64,000 nt of DNA, taken from positions 129,037,592 to 129,101,591 of the forward strand of contig JAKSZU010000006.1 of NCBI GenBank assembly GCA_026018925.1. Direction: 5' to 3'. Both the position numbers and the translations under genes were made by a program. Positions 11,342 to 24,358 of this stretch are shown one piece after another. Under the pieces are notes generated by a model, which did no database searches, had not been told where the DNA came from, and was given only the letters and a program-made list of their open reading frames with translations. Within the stretch, counting starts at the first letter, position 1. Each line of letters starts with the position of its first letter. This DNA is from Tupaia tana. Taxonomy: Eukaryota; Chordata; Mammalia; Scandentia; Tupaiidae.

Positions 11342-12684
11342 ATGAGTACACTGTATATTAGTCCAGTTAAAGATATTATCATACACATTATTATCAACAT
11401 ATAATTTTTGTTTTTGTGTCCCTTATATAGTTTGCTTCTTTCTTTTGACCCTTGATTCCCTTTCTCTCATCCTCCCTCATTTCTCACCCTCCTGCACACT
11501 GTCTCTAGTATCTGCAATTGTTCTCCAAGCTTTCATATTTTCTGGTCTTTTGGTTTCTGTCATAGAGTGTAAGCATTCAGTATATATTAAGTGGGGACAT
11601 ACAGTGTCTCTCTTCCATAGTCTGGCTTCCTTTGCTTAGCAGTAAGTCTTCCATATTCATCCTCTTTCAATCAGATGCCAGGGTCTTGTTTGGGTGAGTA
11701 GTATTCCACAGTGTATATGTACCACACTTTTTCAATCCATTTTCATCTGTTTGTGGACATTTGGGCGTTTGTTCTGTCTTAGCAATTATGAATAATGCTG
11801 CAATACACATTGATGTGCAAGTACTTTTCTGACTGAGAATATTCCTCTTTTGAGTAGATAGATGCTCAGCAGTAGAATTGCTGGATCACATGGTATTTCT
11901 ATTTGTAGGTCTTCAAGGAACCTCCATATTGTTCTCCATAGTAGCTGTACTAATTTACATCCCCATCAATAGTGTAGGAGAGTTCATTTTTCACCACAGC
12001 CTCTTCAGCACTTACCATTTTAATATTTTTAATCATAGTCATTCTGACTGGGGTTAGGTGGCATCTCATTGCGGTGCATTTTGATTTGCATCTTCCTTAT
12101 GATAAGGGAAGTTGAGCATTTTTTCATATGCTTTTTGATTGTTCGTATGTCTTCCTTGGAGAATTGTCTGTTCAGCTTGTTTGCCCATCTTTTATTTAAT
12201 TGATTACTTTTTTTGGGAGTAAACTGCTTGAGTTTCCTGTATATTTGGGTTATCAATCCCCTATCTGACAGAGAGATTGCAAATATATTATATTATCCTA
12301 TGCTGAGGATTGCTGATTCACTTTAATTACTGTTTCTTTTGCTGAGCAGAAGCTCTTAAACTTGATATAATCACACTTGTCTATTTTTTTTTTTTTTGGA
12401 GAGGTTTTTTTGCTATAGGGCGCGTGCGCTCGCCAGACAGACAGAGAGAGACAGAGAGATAGAAAGCGAGAAATCACCCCCCAAGGGGGATGGCCACGCC
12501 GCAATCCCTTCTCCTCCATTCTCCTCTCGGGATCTTGGGCACGCACGCACACGCACCCTGCATGAGTTTTTAAGCCACCGGGTCCGGGACTCGAACCACA
12601 GTCGACTACGTGGGAGTCCAGCGACATAGCCATTACGCTTACTGCCGGTCCCACACTTGTCTATTTTTGTGATTATGACCTAAG
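11342..12684 (-). mobile_element. L1 LINE 3' portion (ORF2 C-terminus and 3' UTR)
   Basis: Read on the minus strand this encodes the end of L1 ORF2: a broken frame at 12029-12256 contains 'KEDIRTIKKHMKKCSTSL', a well-known ORF2p C-terminal block. The 3' UTR follows toward 11342 without an obvious poly(A). A type A SINE interrupts it at 12386-12652. Many stops; not functional. Confidence 0.85.
12386..12652 (-). mobile_element. Type A SINE with TSD
   Basis: Near-consensus minus-strand copy in L1 ORF2 sequence. The target duplication reads cacacttgtctattttt on both sides (left copy merges with the T-run). Confidence 0.95.
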
Positions 12685-12775
12685 CTAAAGCATAGGCCTT
12701 GAACTATAAAACTACTGGTGGACAGCACAGGGGAAACTCTTGGAGACAGTGAAGTAGGAATAGCCTGCTTTTTAA
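12685..12775 (+). mobile_element. Short L1 ORF2 segment in opposite orientation
   Basis: This segment reads in the sense direction ('actataaaactactggtgg' and 'ttggagacagtg') while both flanks are antisense L1. It aligns with the sense copy at about 51260-51330 in this window. In L1 order it lies just 5' of the adjoining block, as expected for a twin-priming 5' inversion. Confidence 0.65.
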
Positions 12776-15700
12776 AATAAAATGCCCTTTATTTTATTCT
12801 CTTGTCTGATTACATTTTATAGGACTTCCAGTACTATATTGGAAAGGAGTGGAGTAAGTGGACTGTCTTGTCTTTCAGATTTTAGTGGAAAAGCTGAAAG
12901 CTTTTTCCTATTTAGTATGATGTTAGCTATAGATTTTTCATATATATAGCTTATTTTGTTCAGAAATGTCCCTTCTATGCCAACTTTGTGGAGAATCTGT
13001 CTTATGAAGGGATGCTGTATTTTATCAAACTCTTTTTCTGCCTGGATTTATATGATCAAATGATATTTTATATTTCTTTCTGTTATTATGGTATATTACA
13101 TTTATGATTTTGTGTATGTTGAACCATCCTTGCATCCCAGAATAAAGTCTACATGGTTGTGGTGTATAATATTTTCAATATGTCATCAGATAGGATTTGC
13201 TAGTATCTTGTTGAGAACTTTTTGCATCTATATTCATCAGAGATATTGGCCTGTAGATTTTTGTTGTTGTTGTTGTTGTTGTTGTTGTTACATCATTGTC
13301 TGTTTTAGGGCTGAGAGTGATGGAGGCTTCATAAAATAAATTTATGAGGGGTCCTTCCTTTTGTACCATTATAAATAGTTTGAGTAAATTGGGGGTTAGC
13401 GCTTGTTTAACGGTTTTGTAGAATTTAGATGTGAAGCCATCAAGATCTGGGCTTTTTTTTTGTTGGGAGTTTGTTTATCACTGATTTAATTTCATTTCCC
13501 ATTATTGCTTTATTCAGGCTTTCTATATCTTTTTGATTCAATCTTGATAGCCTACATGTGTCCAGAAATTTGTCCATCATATCCAGGTTTTCTTATTTGT
13601 TGGTGTATAGTCACTCATAGTATTGTCTAATGATCTTTTGTATTTCTAATAAATCTGTTATAATGCTGCCTATTTCATTGTGAATTTGATTTATTTGGTT
13701 CCTTTCTCTCTTCTAAATTAGCCTAGCTAATGGTGTGTCTGTTTTGTTTATAGTCTCAAAGAACCAGCTTTTGGTTTCACTAATTTTATGTATAGTTTGT
13801 TCATTCTCTATTTCATTTATTTCTGCTCAAATCTTTATGATTTATTTTTTCTTGGCATTTTTTTCCCCAGTTTTCTGAAGTGTGTTGTTAGGTTGTCTAT
13901 TTTCTACCTTTACATCTTTTTCTTATGTGTGGTAATTGCTATAAACTTTCCTATTATGATTGCTTTCCCTGTGTCACATAGATGACGGAAACTCAGATGC
14001 TTATTAATGGTGGTGTCACTGAATCTTTTGATTTCAGTCTTAATTTCTTCAGTGGTTGTAAAGTCAATTATTTAGTTTTCATATGTTTGTATATTTTTAA
14101 GGAATTTTTCTGAAATTAATTTCCAGTTTAATTTCATTATAGTTAGAAAAGATGCTGGATATAGTTTTTATGCCTTTGAATTCTTTTTTTTTTTTTGAGA
14201 GTTTTTTTTCTATAGGGTGCATGTGTTCACTAGACAGACAGAGAGAGACAGGGAGACAGAAAGCGAGAAATCACCCCCCAAGGGGGATGGCCATGCTGCA
14301 CTCCCTTCTCCTCCATTCTCCTCTCGGATCTTGGGCACGCACGCACACACGCCCGGCGTGTTTTAAGCCACCAGGTCCAGGACTTGAACCGTGGTCAACT
14401 ACATGGGAATCCAGCAACATAGTCATTACACTAAGTGCAGGTCCCTACACCTTTGAATTCTTAAAGACTTGTTTTGTGCCCTATCATGTGGTCAATCTTT
14501 GGAAAGGTTTCATGTAGGGGTAAGAATAATACGTATTTGTGATTGTTGGGCACAAAGTTCTGTAAATGTCAAGTCTATTTCATTTGTGGTGTCATTTACA
14601 TCATGTATCTCTTCGCTTATTTTTTGTCTAGATGATCTGTCCAAAGGGTATAGTGGGTATTGAGATTTCCAATGATTAGTGTGTTGCAGTCTATCTCTCC
14701 CTTTAGATCTTGCGGTCTTTCTTTTGTGTATTTGGGTGCTCCCGAATTGAGTGCACAGATATTTAGAAATGTTATATCTTCTGGGCGAATTAGCCCTTTT
14801 AGTACTATATAATGTCCTTTTTTGTCTCCTCTTAGTTTCTTTCTTAAAGCCTATTTTGTCTGATATAGTTTGACAACTTCAGCTTTGTTTTGATTTCTAT
14901 TTGCATGGAATATCTTTTTCCAGCCCTTCACTTTTAGTCCATGTATGTCTTTATCCATGAGGTACATTTTTTGTAGGCAGCAAGAGGGTTTCTGTTTTTA
15001 TATCGATTCAGCAAGTCTGTGTCTTCTGACTGGAGAATTTAATCCATTAACATGCAACATTATTATTGATATTTGTGTTTTTGTCCCTGCCATTTTGTTA
15101 ACAATTTTCTTGGTTGTTTTTTGTTACCTTATTTCTGTCTTTCTCTCTTTAGTTTTCCTGATATAGTACTCTCTTCAGTATGTCTTGAAGAGCTGGTCTA
15201 GTTTACGTCAATTCTTTCAGTTTTTGTTTGTCTGAGAATGATAATTTTGTTGGGTATAGTATTCTTGATTAAAATTTGTTTTTCTCCTAGTATTTTTATA
15301 TGTCTTTTCATTCTTTTCTTGTCTGTATTGTTTTGGTTGAGAGAGGTCTAATATTAGCTGAATAGGGTAAACTTTATAAGTGTATAGGGTAAATTTTATA
15401 AGTGATGTTTCTTGTCATTTTTAAAATCTTTGTGATTTTTACCATTCTGGATGTAGTGTACCATGAAGAGGATCTTCTTATGTTGATCCTATTTGGGGTC
15501 CTTTGTATTAATTGGATCTGGATGTCTGACTGCTTCTCTAGACTTGGTAAGTGTTTACTGCAAGTACTTCATGGAGTAGATCTTCTATGCCCTTATCCAA
15601 TTCTTTACCTTCTAGAATACCTATTATTTGGATATTTGGGCATTTAATAGTTTCTGCTATTTTCCATAAGTTGTCCTCATTTTTTAAAATTATTTTTTCA

Positions 15701-16045
15701 TTACTTTTTGTGGTTTTATTTAAGTTAACTGTTTTGTTTTCCAGCTCAGAAATTTTGGCTTCTGTGTGGTCCAATCTGCTATTAATACTTACAAAGGAGG
15801 TTTTAACTTCCTGTATTGCTGTCTTCCATCTCTAGAAGTTCTGATTGGTTTTTTTTTTATGGTGTCCATCTTCTCCTTCAAATCTTGGAAAGACTTCCTC
15901 ACCTGTGTTACCATAAGCATTCCAAACTCTATTTCTGACATTTCTGCAAATTATTTTGTGCTGTCTATGGTTGGATTTAGTTTTATTAAATATTTAGTCT
16001 TGTAGTTTTCATTGTTTAAAAAACTTCTGGAATTTTGATTTCCTC
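12776..16045 (-). mobile_element. L1 LINE, ORF2 RT region back to ORF1
   Basis: On the minus strand it covers the RT region (frame 13175-13369 holds the '[11 protein letters not shown]...[13 protein letters not shown]' type block), upstream ORF2 and then ORF1. The frame at 15538-15774 has 'IKCPNIQIIGILEGKE', the RRM-edge motif of L1 ORF1p. It is full of stops and is interrupted by a type A SINE at 14184-14445. A TTG repeat (13261-13289) lies inside. Confidence 0.88.
14184..14445 (-). mobile_element. Type A SINE with TSD
   Basis: Minus-strand copy inserted in L1; cctttgaattctt is duplicated at its two edges. Several CpGs are decayed, so it is of intermediate age. Confidence 0.93.
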
Positions 16046-16390
16046 ATAATTAATTAACCAGATTTCTCAGTTTATATCATTGAAAAATATATAATAAGCA
16101 TGCTTTTTATGCTTTATTAATATAACTGGTAAATGTGTTGAACAACACAGGGCAAAGTAATGTCTACACACTATGTGTTCATATCCACCTACATTAATCA
16201 ACATTTGACTAGAATTCAATCAGTGATAAATTATTATATAGTTAATTACACTTGCATGTCCAAAAAGTCATTATGACAGTCTTTACCAATGGTTTTGATT
16301 TAATACAGATATCTTGAATCTATAGCATTATCATAAAACCACCATTTTTTTACCTTTGTGATCAGGCTACTAAAAAAGCAAATGAGTCCT

Positions 16391-16623
16391 GGGACCAGCA
16401 GATGGCATAACAGTTATGTTGCTAGACTCCCACGTAGTCGACACCACAGTTTGAGTCCCAGACCAGGTGTCTTAAACCTCACACTGGGCATGTGTGTATG
16501 TGTACCCAAGATCCCAAAAGGAGAATGGAGGAAAAGGGATTGTGACATGGCCATACCCTCTCGGGGGTGATTTCTTGCTTTCTGTCTCTCTGGTGAGTGC
16601 ATGCACTCTATAGTAAAAATCTC

Positions 16624-16655
<32 letters not shown>
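16391..16655 (+). mobile_element. Type A SINE with perfect TSD
   Basis: Plus-strand copy ending in a 27-nt A-run (16629-16655). Perfect duplication gcaaatgagtcct at 16378-16390 and 16656-16668. Confidence 0.95.
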
Positions 16656-16657
<2 letters not shown>

Positions 16658-16821
16658 AAATGAGTCCTCTTTGGCATGACTTCTTCAAGGAAATTAATTT
16701 AGAACAAACCTATCATATACATTCCAGGCATTATGTTTTGCATAACCACAAACAATTTATAATGTAAGTAAAATTTTATAGTGAATAAAAAGTATGTTTC
16801 AATGGCCTGTATTTGGGTAAA

Positions 16822-17079
16822 TTCTTTTTTTGTTTGTTTGTTTGTTTGTTTGTTTTTGACAGGTTTTAGCTATAGAGCACGTGTGCTCACCAGAAAGATA
16901 GAGAGAGACAGAAAGCGAGAAATCACACTGCAATCCCTTCTCCTCCATTCTCCTCTCGGGATCTAGGGCATGCACACACACACGCCCAGAGTGAGTTTAA
17001 GGCATGGAATCCAGGACTCAAACTATGATCGACTACATGGGAATCCAGCGACATAGTCATTATGACAACTGCTGGTCCC
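16822..17079 (-). mobile_element. Type A SINE missing hairpin segment
   Basis: Minus-strand copy with a TTTG-repeat tail (16827-16855). The C-run/G-run hairpin and adjoining bases are absent: 'gagaaatcaca' joins directly to 'ctgcaatcccttctc' at about 16918-16930. Confidence 0.9.
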
Positions 17080-17128
17080 AGGAGGAATTGTTTTTATGCT
17101 CTTTACAACCATTCAGAGAATATTTTCT

Positions 17129-17380
17129 TTCTTATTTTTGAGAGGTTTTTGCTATTGGGCATGGGCACTCACCAGAGAGACAGAGAGACAGAAAGGGAGA
17201 AATTACCACCCAGGGGGCATGGCCATGCTGCAGTCCCTTCTCTTCCATTCTCCTCTTGGGATCTTGGGCACGCACGCACATGCGCCCAGCGTGAGTTTAA
17301 GCCACCACGTCCAGGACTCGAACTGTGGTCAACTACATGGGATTCCAGTGACATAGCCACTACACCAACTGCTGGTCCCC
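17129..17380 (-). mobile_element. Type A SINE with TSD
   Basis: Minus-strand copy; agaatattttct occurs at 17117-17128 and 17386-17397. Confidence 0.92.
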
Positions 17381-17397
17381 CTGGAAGAATATTTTCT

Positions 17398-18400
17398 ACA
17401 TTCTAGAAACTGTTACTTCCTTTTTATATACATATAACTTTGCAGAGATCTGACATTATTTAAAAGTAATATGTGGAAATTCTTTTCAATAATTTCCTGG
17501 AAGCATATAATTTTAGCTACGGTTTTTTTAATTCACTTTACTGGTTGATAGTAAAGATCACTCAGATAATGACATCTATTTCGCCATGCTGGAGTTACTT
17601 TAGAGCCATGTAACAATACTCCTACCACAAATAACTTAATAAACAAACTATTGAATATGTAGTTTTCTGTGTGTATTCTGTAGGCATCAGAGAGCATCAG
17701 AATAACCAATACTTGAGGAGTCAGGATCTCAGGAGAAGAAAACTACAAAACAGAAAGATAAGTAGATATAAGTTGCAAGCAGCAAGCATCTTCTTTCTCT
17801 TCAGTGCAAATTTGTCAGGGTTGGAATTGAAGGTTACCACTAAACTAGAGAGAAGTTATCAGAACTTTCAGCAATTTGCAATGGCTAGAAAGTAGAAAAA
17901 AATAAAGTTTTAACACACCAAGGTAGTCAGAATTTGAAGAGTAATTATCATGGCAAGAAAAGAAGTGCAAAGAAGTCAGCCTGAAAGTTTGAAGTGTTTT
18001 CTGAATAGAAGAGAATTTTCAGCAGTTTTTCAGTGAATGGAAAAGTAAATTGCTCAGGGCATGGCAAATTGAGACAGAAAAAGCTTTATAACCTAACATG
18101 GGTCAAGTAAATTTGAAATAGAAGGAAGATACCATGCTCATACTTTTTCTGTCTTCCCAATGATAGTGTGAATTACCTCTGGCAAGAGAAACATCATCAT
18201 AAGACTCTGTAATTTTTATTAAAAAGTCCAACATTTAATAAAAAATTGCCAAGCGCACATAAAAAGAGGACAAAGATAAAAATAATGAAAATAGCCCATA
18301 GTTTACCATTGGAATTCTCAGAAATAGACATCAAAGTAATTTTGAATAACATATTCAAGAAATTAATTGAAAAGATAAGAATTTTAGTAAATAAGTTGAA
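17398..18400. other. Unique DNA, no gene seen
   Basis: Non-coding. A frame at 17671-17895 has no recognised similarity. AT-rich toward 18,200-18,400. Confidence 0.45.
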
Positions 18401-18649
18401 TTTTTGGGGGGGAGATTTTTCTATCGGTGTATGCACTCAACTGAGAGACAGAGAGAAAGTAAGAAATCACCCCCCTGCCCCAGAAGGGAATGGCCACACC
18501 TCAGTCCCTTCTCCTCCATTCTCCTTTTGGGATTTTGGGCATGCATGCATACACACCTGGTGTGAGTTTCAAGTTGCAAACTTAGGGACTTGAACCGTGG
18601 TCAACCATGTGGGAGCCCAGCCTTAACCTCTATGCCACCTGTTGGCCCT
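18401..18649 (-). mobile_element. Type A SINE, first of a stack
   Basis: Diverged minus-strand copy, ending 'cacctgttggccc'. The bases before it read 'aagttgaattttt' and those after it 'aagttaaatt', an eroded target duplication. Confidence 0.88.
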
Positions 18650-18717
18650 AAGTTAAATTAAAAAAAAAAAAAAAATTTGGAGGCCATTATCTGTATTTGT
18701 TAATTTAATTACCATTT

Positions 18718-18981
18718 ATTTATTTATTTGGAGAGATTTTCGCTATAGGGCGTGTGCACTTGCCAGAAAGATGGAGAGAGATAGAGAGACAGAAAGCGAG
18801 AAAACACTGCCCAGGGGGTATGGCCATGCCGCAATCCCTTCTCTTCCATTCTCTTCTCAAGATCTTGGGCACACACACACACTCACCCGGCGTGAGTTTA
18901 AGCCACCGGGTCCAGGACTCGAACTGCAGTTGACTACATGGGGGTCTGACGACATAGCCATTACGCCAACTGCTGGTCCCC
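18718..18981 (-). mobile_element. Type A SINE, second of a stack
   Basis: Minus-strand copy with a TTTA-repeat tail (18714-18729) and head ending ggtccc. It is followed immediately by 'cctaagttgaattttt', the same junction word as its neighbours. Confidence 0.9.
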
Positions 18982-18995
18982 CTAAGTTGAATTTT

Positions 18996-19248
18996 TTTTG
19001 GGAGAGATTTTTGCTATAGGGCATTTGCGCTCACCAGACAGACAGAGACATAGAGACATAAAGCAAGAAATCACCCCCCCAGGGGGAATGGCCACACCGC
19101 AATCCGTTCTCCTCCATTCTCCTCTTGGGATCTTGGGCACGCACGCACACGCGCCGGCGTGAGTTTCAAGCCACTGGGTCCAGTTCGCAAACCGCAGTCG
19201 ACTATGCGGGAGTCCAGCGACATAGCAATTACGCTAACTGCTGGTCCC
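18996..19248 (-). mobile_element. Type A SINE, third of a stack
   Basis: Minus-strand copy flanked by taagttgaatttttt at about 18983-18997 and 19248-19262. The head has a damaged box B ('cagttcgcaaaccg'). Confidence 0.92.
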
Positions 19249-19285
19249 TAAGTTGAATTTTTTAAAAGAATCTAAGAAGAATTCT

Positions 19286-19357
19286 AGAATTTAAAAGTAA
19301 GAAGTATAAATTAAAAATTCCAGAATTTAAAAGTAAGAAGTATAAATTAAAAATTCC
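19286..19357. repeat. 36-bp tandem duplication
   Basis: Two essentially identical 36-bp units, each beginning 'agaatttaaaagtaagaagt', start at 19286 and 19322. A local duplication in AT-rich DNA. Confidence 0.9.
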
Positions 19358-19549
19358 ATGAATAAATCTAATATCAGATTTAATGCAGTAGAATAGATGA
19401 TTAGTGTGTATTGGGAGATGAGTTATTATAAAAAATGTAATTACCTATAACACAGAAAACAAAATGGATAAAAAATAGAGCAAAGAGTATATGATGAAAA
19501 GATCTAATGTGTAAATTGGAAACGAGGTATAGTCAAAATTATTTTGAAG

Positions 19550-20010
19550 ACAAAGATTAAAGGTGGAGTACTTATACAAATAAGGTATTAAAATAGTTTT
19601 TTCAAAACCATAGTAATTAAAACAATGCTATCCATTTTAAGGAAAGACAAATACAAAAATAGAACAGAGAGGGCATTCATCTAGAATAGACCTAGCATGC
19701 ATTCTCCCATTTTATGATAAAGAAGGCAGTATGAGAAAGTAGGGAGAATTTTTGTTTAAATGTGTAGTATGAGATCTGATATATACAGCAAAAATAAAAT
19801 GAGTTATAAATTCAAACGTGGAAAGTAAAATTAAAAATTTTTAAGAGGACAATGGAGAAAATATTCTTGGATTTGGAATAGTTGACATTTCTTAAATTTG
19901 TCAGACATAAAATCATGAATACAAACAGTCAACAAATTAGATTATTATTTGTGTTTATCAAAAGGCACCATTTAGATTCTTAATTGTGTTTATCAAAACG
20001 CACCATTAAG
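19550..20010 (+). mobile_element. L1 ORF2 fragment
   Basis: 'aaaaccatagtaattaaaacaatg' and 'caacaaattagattatt...atcaaaaggcaccatt' type text follows the ORF2 C-terminal third in sense orientation. A 35-bp tandem repeat ('gtgtttatca' at 19951 and 19986) lies at its end. No open frame. Confidence 0.65.
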
Positions 20011-21351
20011 AGGAGTGGTGTCAGGAAGATGGTTGACTAGACATTTTTAGAGTTTATCCTCCTCCCCACAAAAGAACAAAAGAAAGAATACACAACCACA
20101 TTTTGACCAAAATACTAAAGGAGAACACTGAAAGGCAGCAAAGAAGTAGCACAAAGTATGTAGAATACAGAAACCCAAGATGACTACATAAAAAGAGAAA
20201 GAAAATATTTTGTCTCTGCCACCCCTTCTTCCATCTGGGGTCAACTCAGAACCAGGAGGAGCTTCTAGTAGAGGAAAGATGAGCAAGTAGACCCAAGTGG
20301 GCCCATCACCACCACGTATATCTATAATATTTGCCATTAGAGACACTCTCAGTCTCCCTAGGCCCTGATCCTAATGGAGGGTCCTATCCAGAGTCCTCAC
20401 AACTATGCTATGCCCCTTCCCCCAGATTCTGCATTCTGACATCTTGGAAATGGAGCCACTGCTAGAGTATATCCTACTCTGGGGATCAGTAGTCTTTGCA
20501 CCCCTTTATCCCTGCCACTACACCATGTCCACCCAGTAGCATGCAATCCCTGAGCTATGCTGTTGCCTGTATCCTAACTGCTGAGGCCCATCTGTGGATC
20601 AAAGTCTTCCCACACAACAATCACTTTGTAGAATTTAGAAGTGACCACTCCTCAACATACGCAGAAATCAATGCAGGGAGACAAGGAAGATGAAAAACCA
20701 AGAAAACATGACCCACTAAAGAAACACAATAAATCTCTAGCAAAAGAATGAGAAATTTACAAGTTGCCTGACAAGGAATTCAGAATAACAATCTTAAGGA
20801 ACCTCAGTAAAGTACAAGAAAATACAGGTGGACAATTCAATGAAATCAGCAAAATAATATATGATGTGAAAGAGAAATTTAAGAAAAGTATAGATATCAT
20901 TAAAAAATAAATCTTAGAACTGATGAATTCAATTAATTAATTTTTTAAAAACTACAGTAGAGAGCTTCAAAAGTGACTACATCAAGCAGAAGACTCTAAA
21001 CTTGAATATATATCTTTTATTATTACCCAGACAAAGGATAAAATTTTAAAAAGGGGGATGAAAAAGCATGAAGAAAGCCTACAGAACTTACGGTACACCA
21101 GTGAGAAGACAAGTATTTTCATTCTGGGAGTTTCAGAAAAGGTAGAGGTAGAGGAAGGGACAAAAATACTATTTAATAAAATAATGACTGAAAACGTCTC
21201 TAGTTTTGGAAGAGGTGTGGATATCTGCATACATGAAGTTCAAAAACCCCAATGGATTTAACTCCAAGAGGTTCTCACGGAGGCATATTATAATCAAATT
21301 GTCAAAAGGCAAAGATAAAGAGAGAATTTCATTTTTCTATTATTATCTTTC
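20011..21351 (+). mobile_element. L1 5' region and ORF1, 5' part of a nested L1
   Basis: Starts with a 'gtcaggaagatggttgactagac' type 5' UTR and runs into a decayed ORF1 (coiled-coil-like, then 'SIFILGVSEKVEVEEGTKILFNK' type residues at 21109-21180). It reaches the ORF1 block 'aatcaaattgtcaaaaggcaaagataaagag' before a SINE and the IDI1 retrocopy. The L1 resumes at 23815. Confidence 0.8.
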
Positions 21352-22345
<994 letters not shown>

Positions 22346-22348
22346 TGA

Positions 22349-22872
22349 AAGCATAGATGAGTGATTACTGAAAATATTCTCTACTTAGTAAATTTACAAT
22401 GGTTTTTGTTTTAAATTTGGTTCCTTTAGAACTTTCATATAATACTTTATAATTGGAGTTTGTGTAGGAAAAAAACAATTGACTTGTAATTTTGTATCAC
22501 ATACTGCATATATATGTGCTACTCTTTGTAAAAGACATTTATAAGAAATACTGTAAAGTGAGAGAGAACAATAAAAATCGACCCTGTCCAAACCCCCAGT
22601 TAAGACAAATTTGAACAAATAAATGAAGTTTTTCCAGTTTTAGTTTATTATAAAAGACATTTTCAGACACATATAAAGCACTCTTCTGTTCACCAAATAT
22701 TTTATATAATTTTTGTCATTGTCTAGAAAAATAAGCAAAAGAAAGTATTTGCTTGGCTACCTCAAACCAATCTAATTAACAGACCATATTAACAGATTAA
22801 ACTGGCAGTCTAGGCCTAAGGGAAATTAAGTGCTAAATGTTCTAACTTCTATCATTTTAGAAGTATCATTTT
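22349..22872 (+). other. IDI1 retrocopy 3' UTR, proximal part
   Basis: Follows the stop codon directly. An internal polyadenylation signal-like 'aataaa' at about 22570 indicates the parental message could use an earlier site; this copy came from the longer transcript. Confidence 0.7.
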
Positions 22873-22918
22873 TTTTAAAATTATTTATTTAATTTTATTC
22901 ATTCATTTATTTTCATTT

Positions 22919-22974
<56 letters not shown>

Positions 22975-23074
22975 TGGAAGTGAGAAAGCAAGCCACCAGG
23001 TCCGGGACTCAAACCACGGTTGGCCACGTGGGAGTGTCCAGCACTTTAACCACCACACCACCTACTGGTCCCCG
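22873..23074 (-). mobile_element. Type B SINE with TSD
   Basis: Minus-strand short-type copy with a GA run at 22925-22969. Perfect duplication tagaagtatcatttt at 22858-22872 and 23075-23089. It inserted into the IDI1 retrocopy or into the parental 3' UTR before copying. Confidence 0.95.
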
Positions 23075-23234
23075 TAGAAGTATCATTTTGAAACTTAAAG
23101 GCAACCATTGCTTTTGGTAATGAGATTGGTTAGCTTAAATCTTCTAAAGTATTTATCAATTACAAAAATCTGAATTTTCAGAATTCACATGGACAGAGAG
23201 ACTACTCTTAAAATAGAATCTTACTCTACAGTTG

Positions 23235-23425
23235 GGTTTCTAGCCTTGATATTATTGACATTTAGGTTGGATAGTTCTTCACTGTCGTAATTCATCCTGT
23301 GCATTGTAAGATTTTTAGTAGCATCTCCGGGCTCTACACACTAAGTGCCATTAGCACCCTTTCTCCCATGACAACTAGAATTACACCAGGTAGTGCCAGA
23401 TGTCCCCTGGGAAGGCAGTCACTTA
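23235..23425 (+). mobile_element. MER5A-like hAT DNA transposon remnant
   Basis: 'ttgatattattgacatttaggttgg', 'catcctgtgcattgtaagat', 'agtagcatctccgggctctac' and 'agatgtcccctggg' match the MER5A consensus in order. Lying between the IDI1 stop and the retrocopy poly(A), it was probably part of the parental 3' UTR, since MER5A is older than placental orders. Confidence 0.85.
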
Positions 23426-23814
23426 TGAACTGCTGTTTCATAAAGGCAGACCACATTTTTTTGGGGAAAAAAATAACAGAAAGGCTAATATCAATGTTAA
23501 ATAGATTCAGGTTGTGGGATATATGTATGTTATACTTAAAATCATACCTTGATTAATGTACTTTTTAAAGCAAATTTCTCAAGTTTGAAATCATAATTTA
23601 GCTTTCCTGTATAATAATGAACAGTGAAACAAAAGTTTCTTTAAAAAGCTTTCTAAATTTTACAAAGTGAATAATTAATTTCTTGTTAAGTCCGAATAAT
23701 TAATTTATAATTTCAGGCAAGACTATGTAGCAAGTATTTATTTTATTGAAAAGTAAAAGCAATAAAGAAAATTACCATATTTAAAAAAAAAAAAAAGAGA
23801 AAAGCAGCATGGCG

Positions 23815-24340
23815 TACACAAAGGACTCTCCATTAAACTATCAGCAGAAACCTGGCAGTCCAATTTCCCATTGACAAAGTGACAATGGGATAATATATTT
23901 TAAAAAGAGAGAAAGACAAGAAAGAAAGAAAAAAAAAAAGAACAAAAAAACAAACAAACAAACAAAAAACCCCTATCAGCTAAGAGCATTATACCCAGGA
24001 AAGCTGTTTTTTAGAAATAAAGAAAAAAATAAAGTCTGTCTTAGATAAGAAAAAACTGTGAGTCTTTATACCTTAAACCTGCCTTACAAAAAAATTTAAA
24101 AAAGATAAAGGGAGCATTTCAGGTGAAAATGAAAGGATGATAATTACTATCATGGAACTATACGAAAGTATAAAACTCACTGGTAGAGATGAAATCAAAG
24201 TCAAATTTACAACACTCCAACAACATAGTGGTGGGATATAAATCATATGTATCTTTACTGTGAAAGTTAAAAGTCAAAAATAGTGAAAAAAAAAAGAAAA
24301 CAAACAAAAAAAACCCCAAAACTACAGCTAAAACGTCATT
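23815..24340 (+). mobile_element. L1 ORF1 3' end (continued)
   Basis: Resumes L1 right after the retrocopy ('tacacaaaggactctccatt', 'actatcagcagaaacc') and includes 'ttacaaaaaaattt...gcatttcaggtgaaaatgaaaggatg' typical of the ORF1 end. Highly decayed. Confidence 0.8.
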
Positions 24341-24358
24341 AAGAAATATACAATGTAG

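Noticed and set aside
13261-13289. TTG triplet run, possible coding poly-amino-acid tract
   Set aside because: It is a microsatellite inside antisense L1 sequence.
16391-16470. Possible genuine tRNA gene (A and B boxes)
   Set aside because: The head belongs to a repeated SINE with poly(A) and target duplication, does not fold with proper acceptor pairing that I can see, and recurs about 60 times.
18718-19248. CRISPR-like regularly spaced repeats
   Set aside because: The regularity comes from stacked SINE copies, not short repeats with unique spacers.
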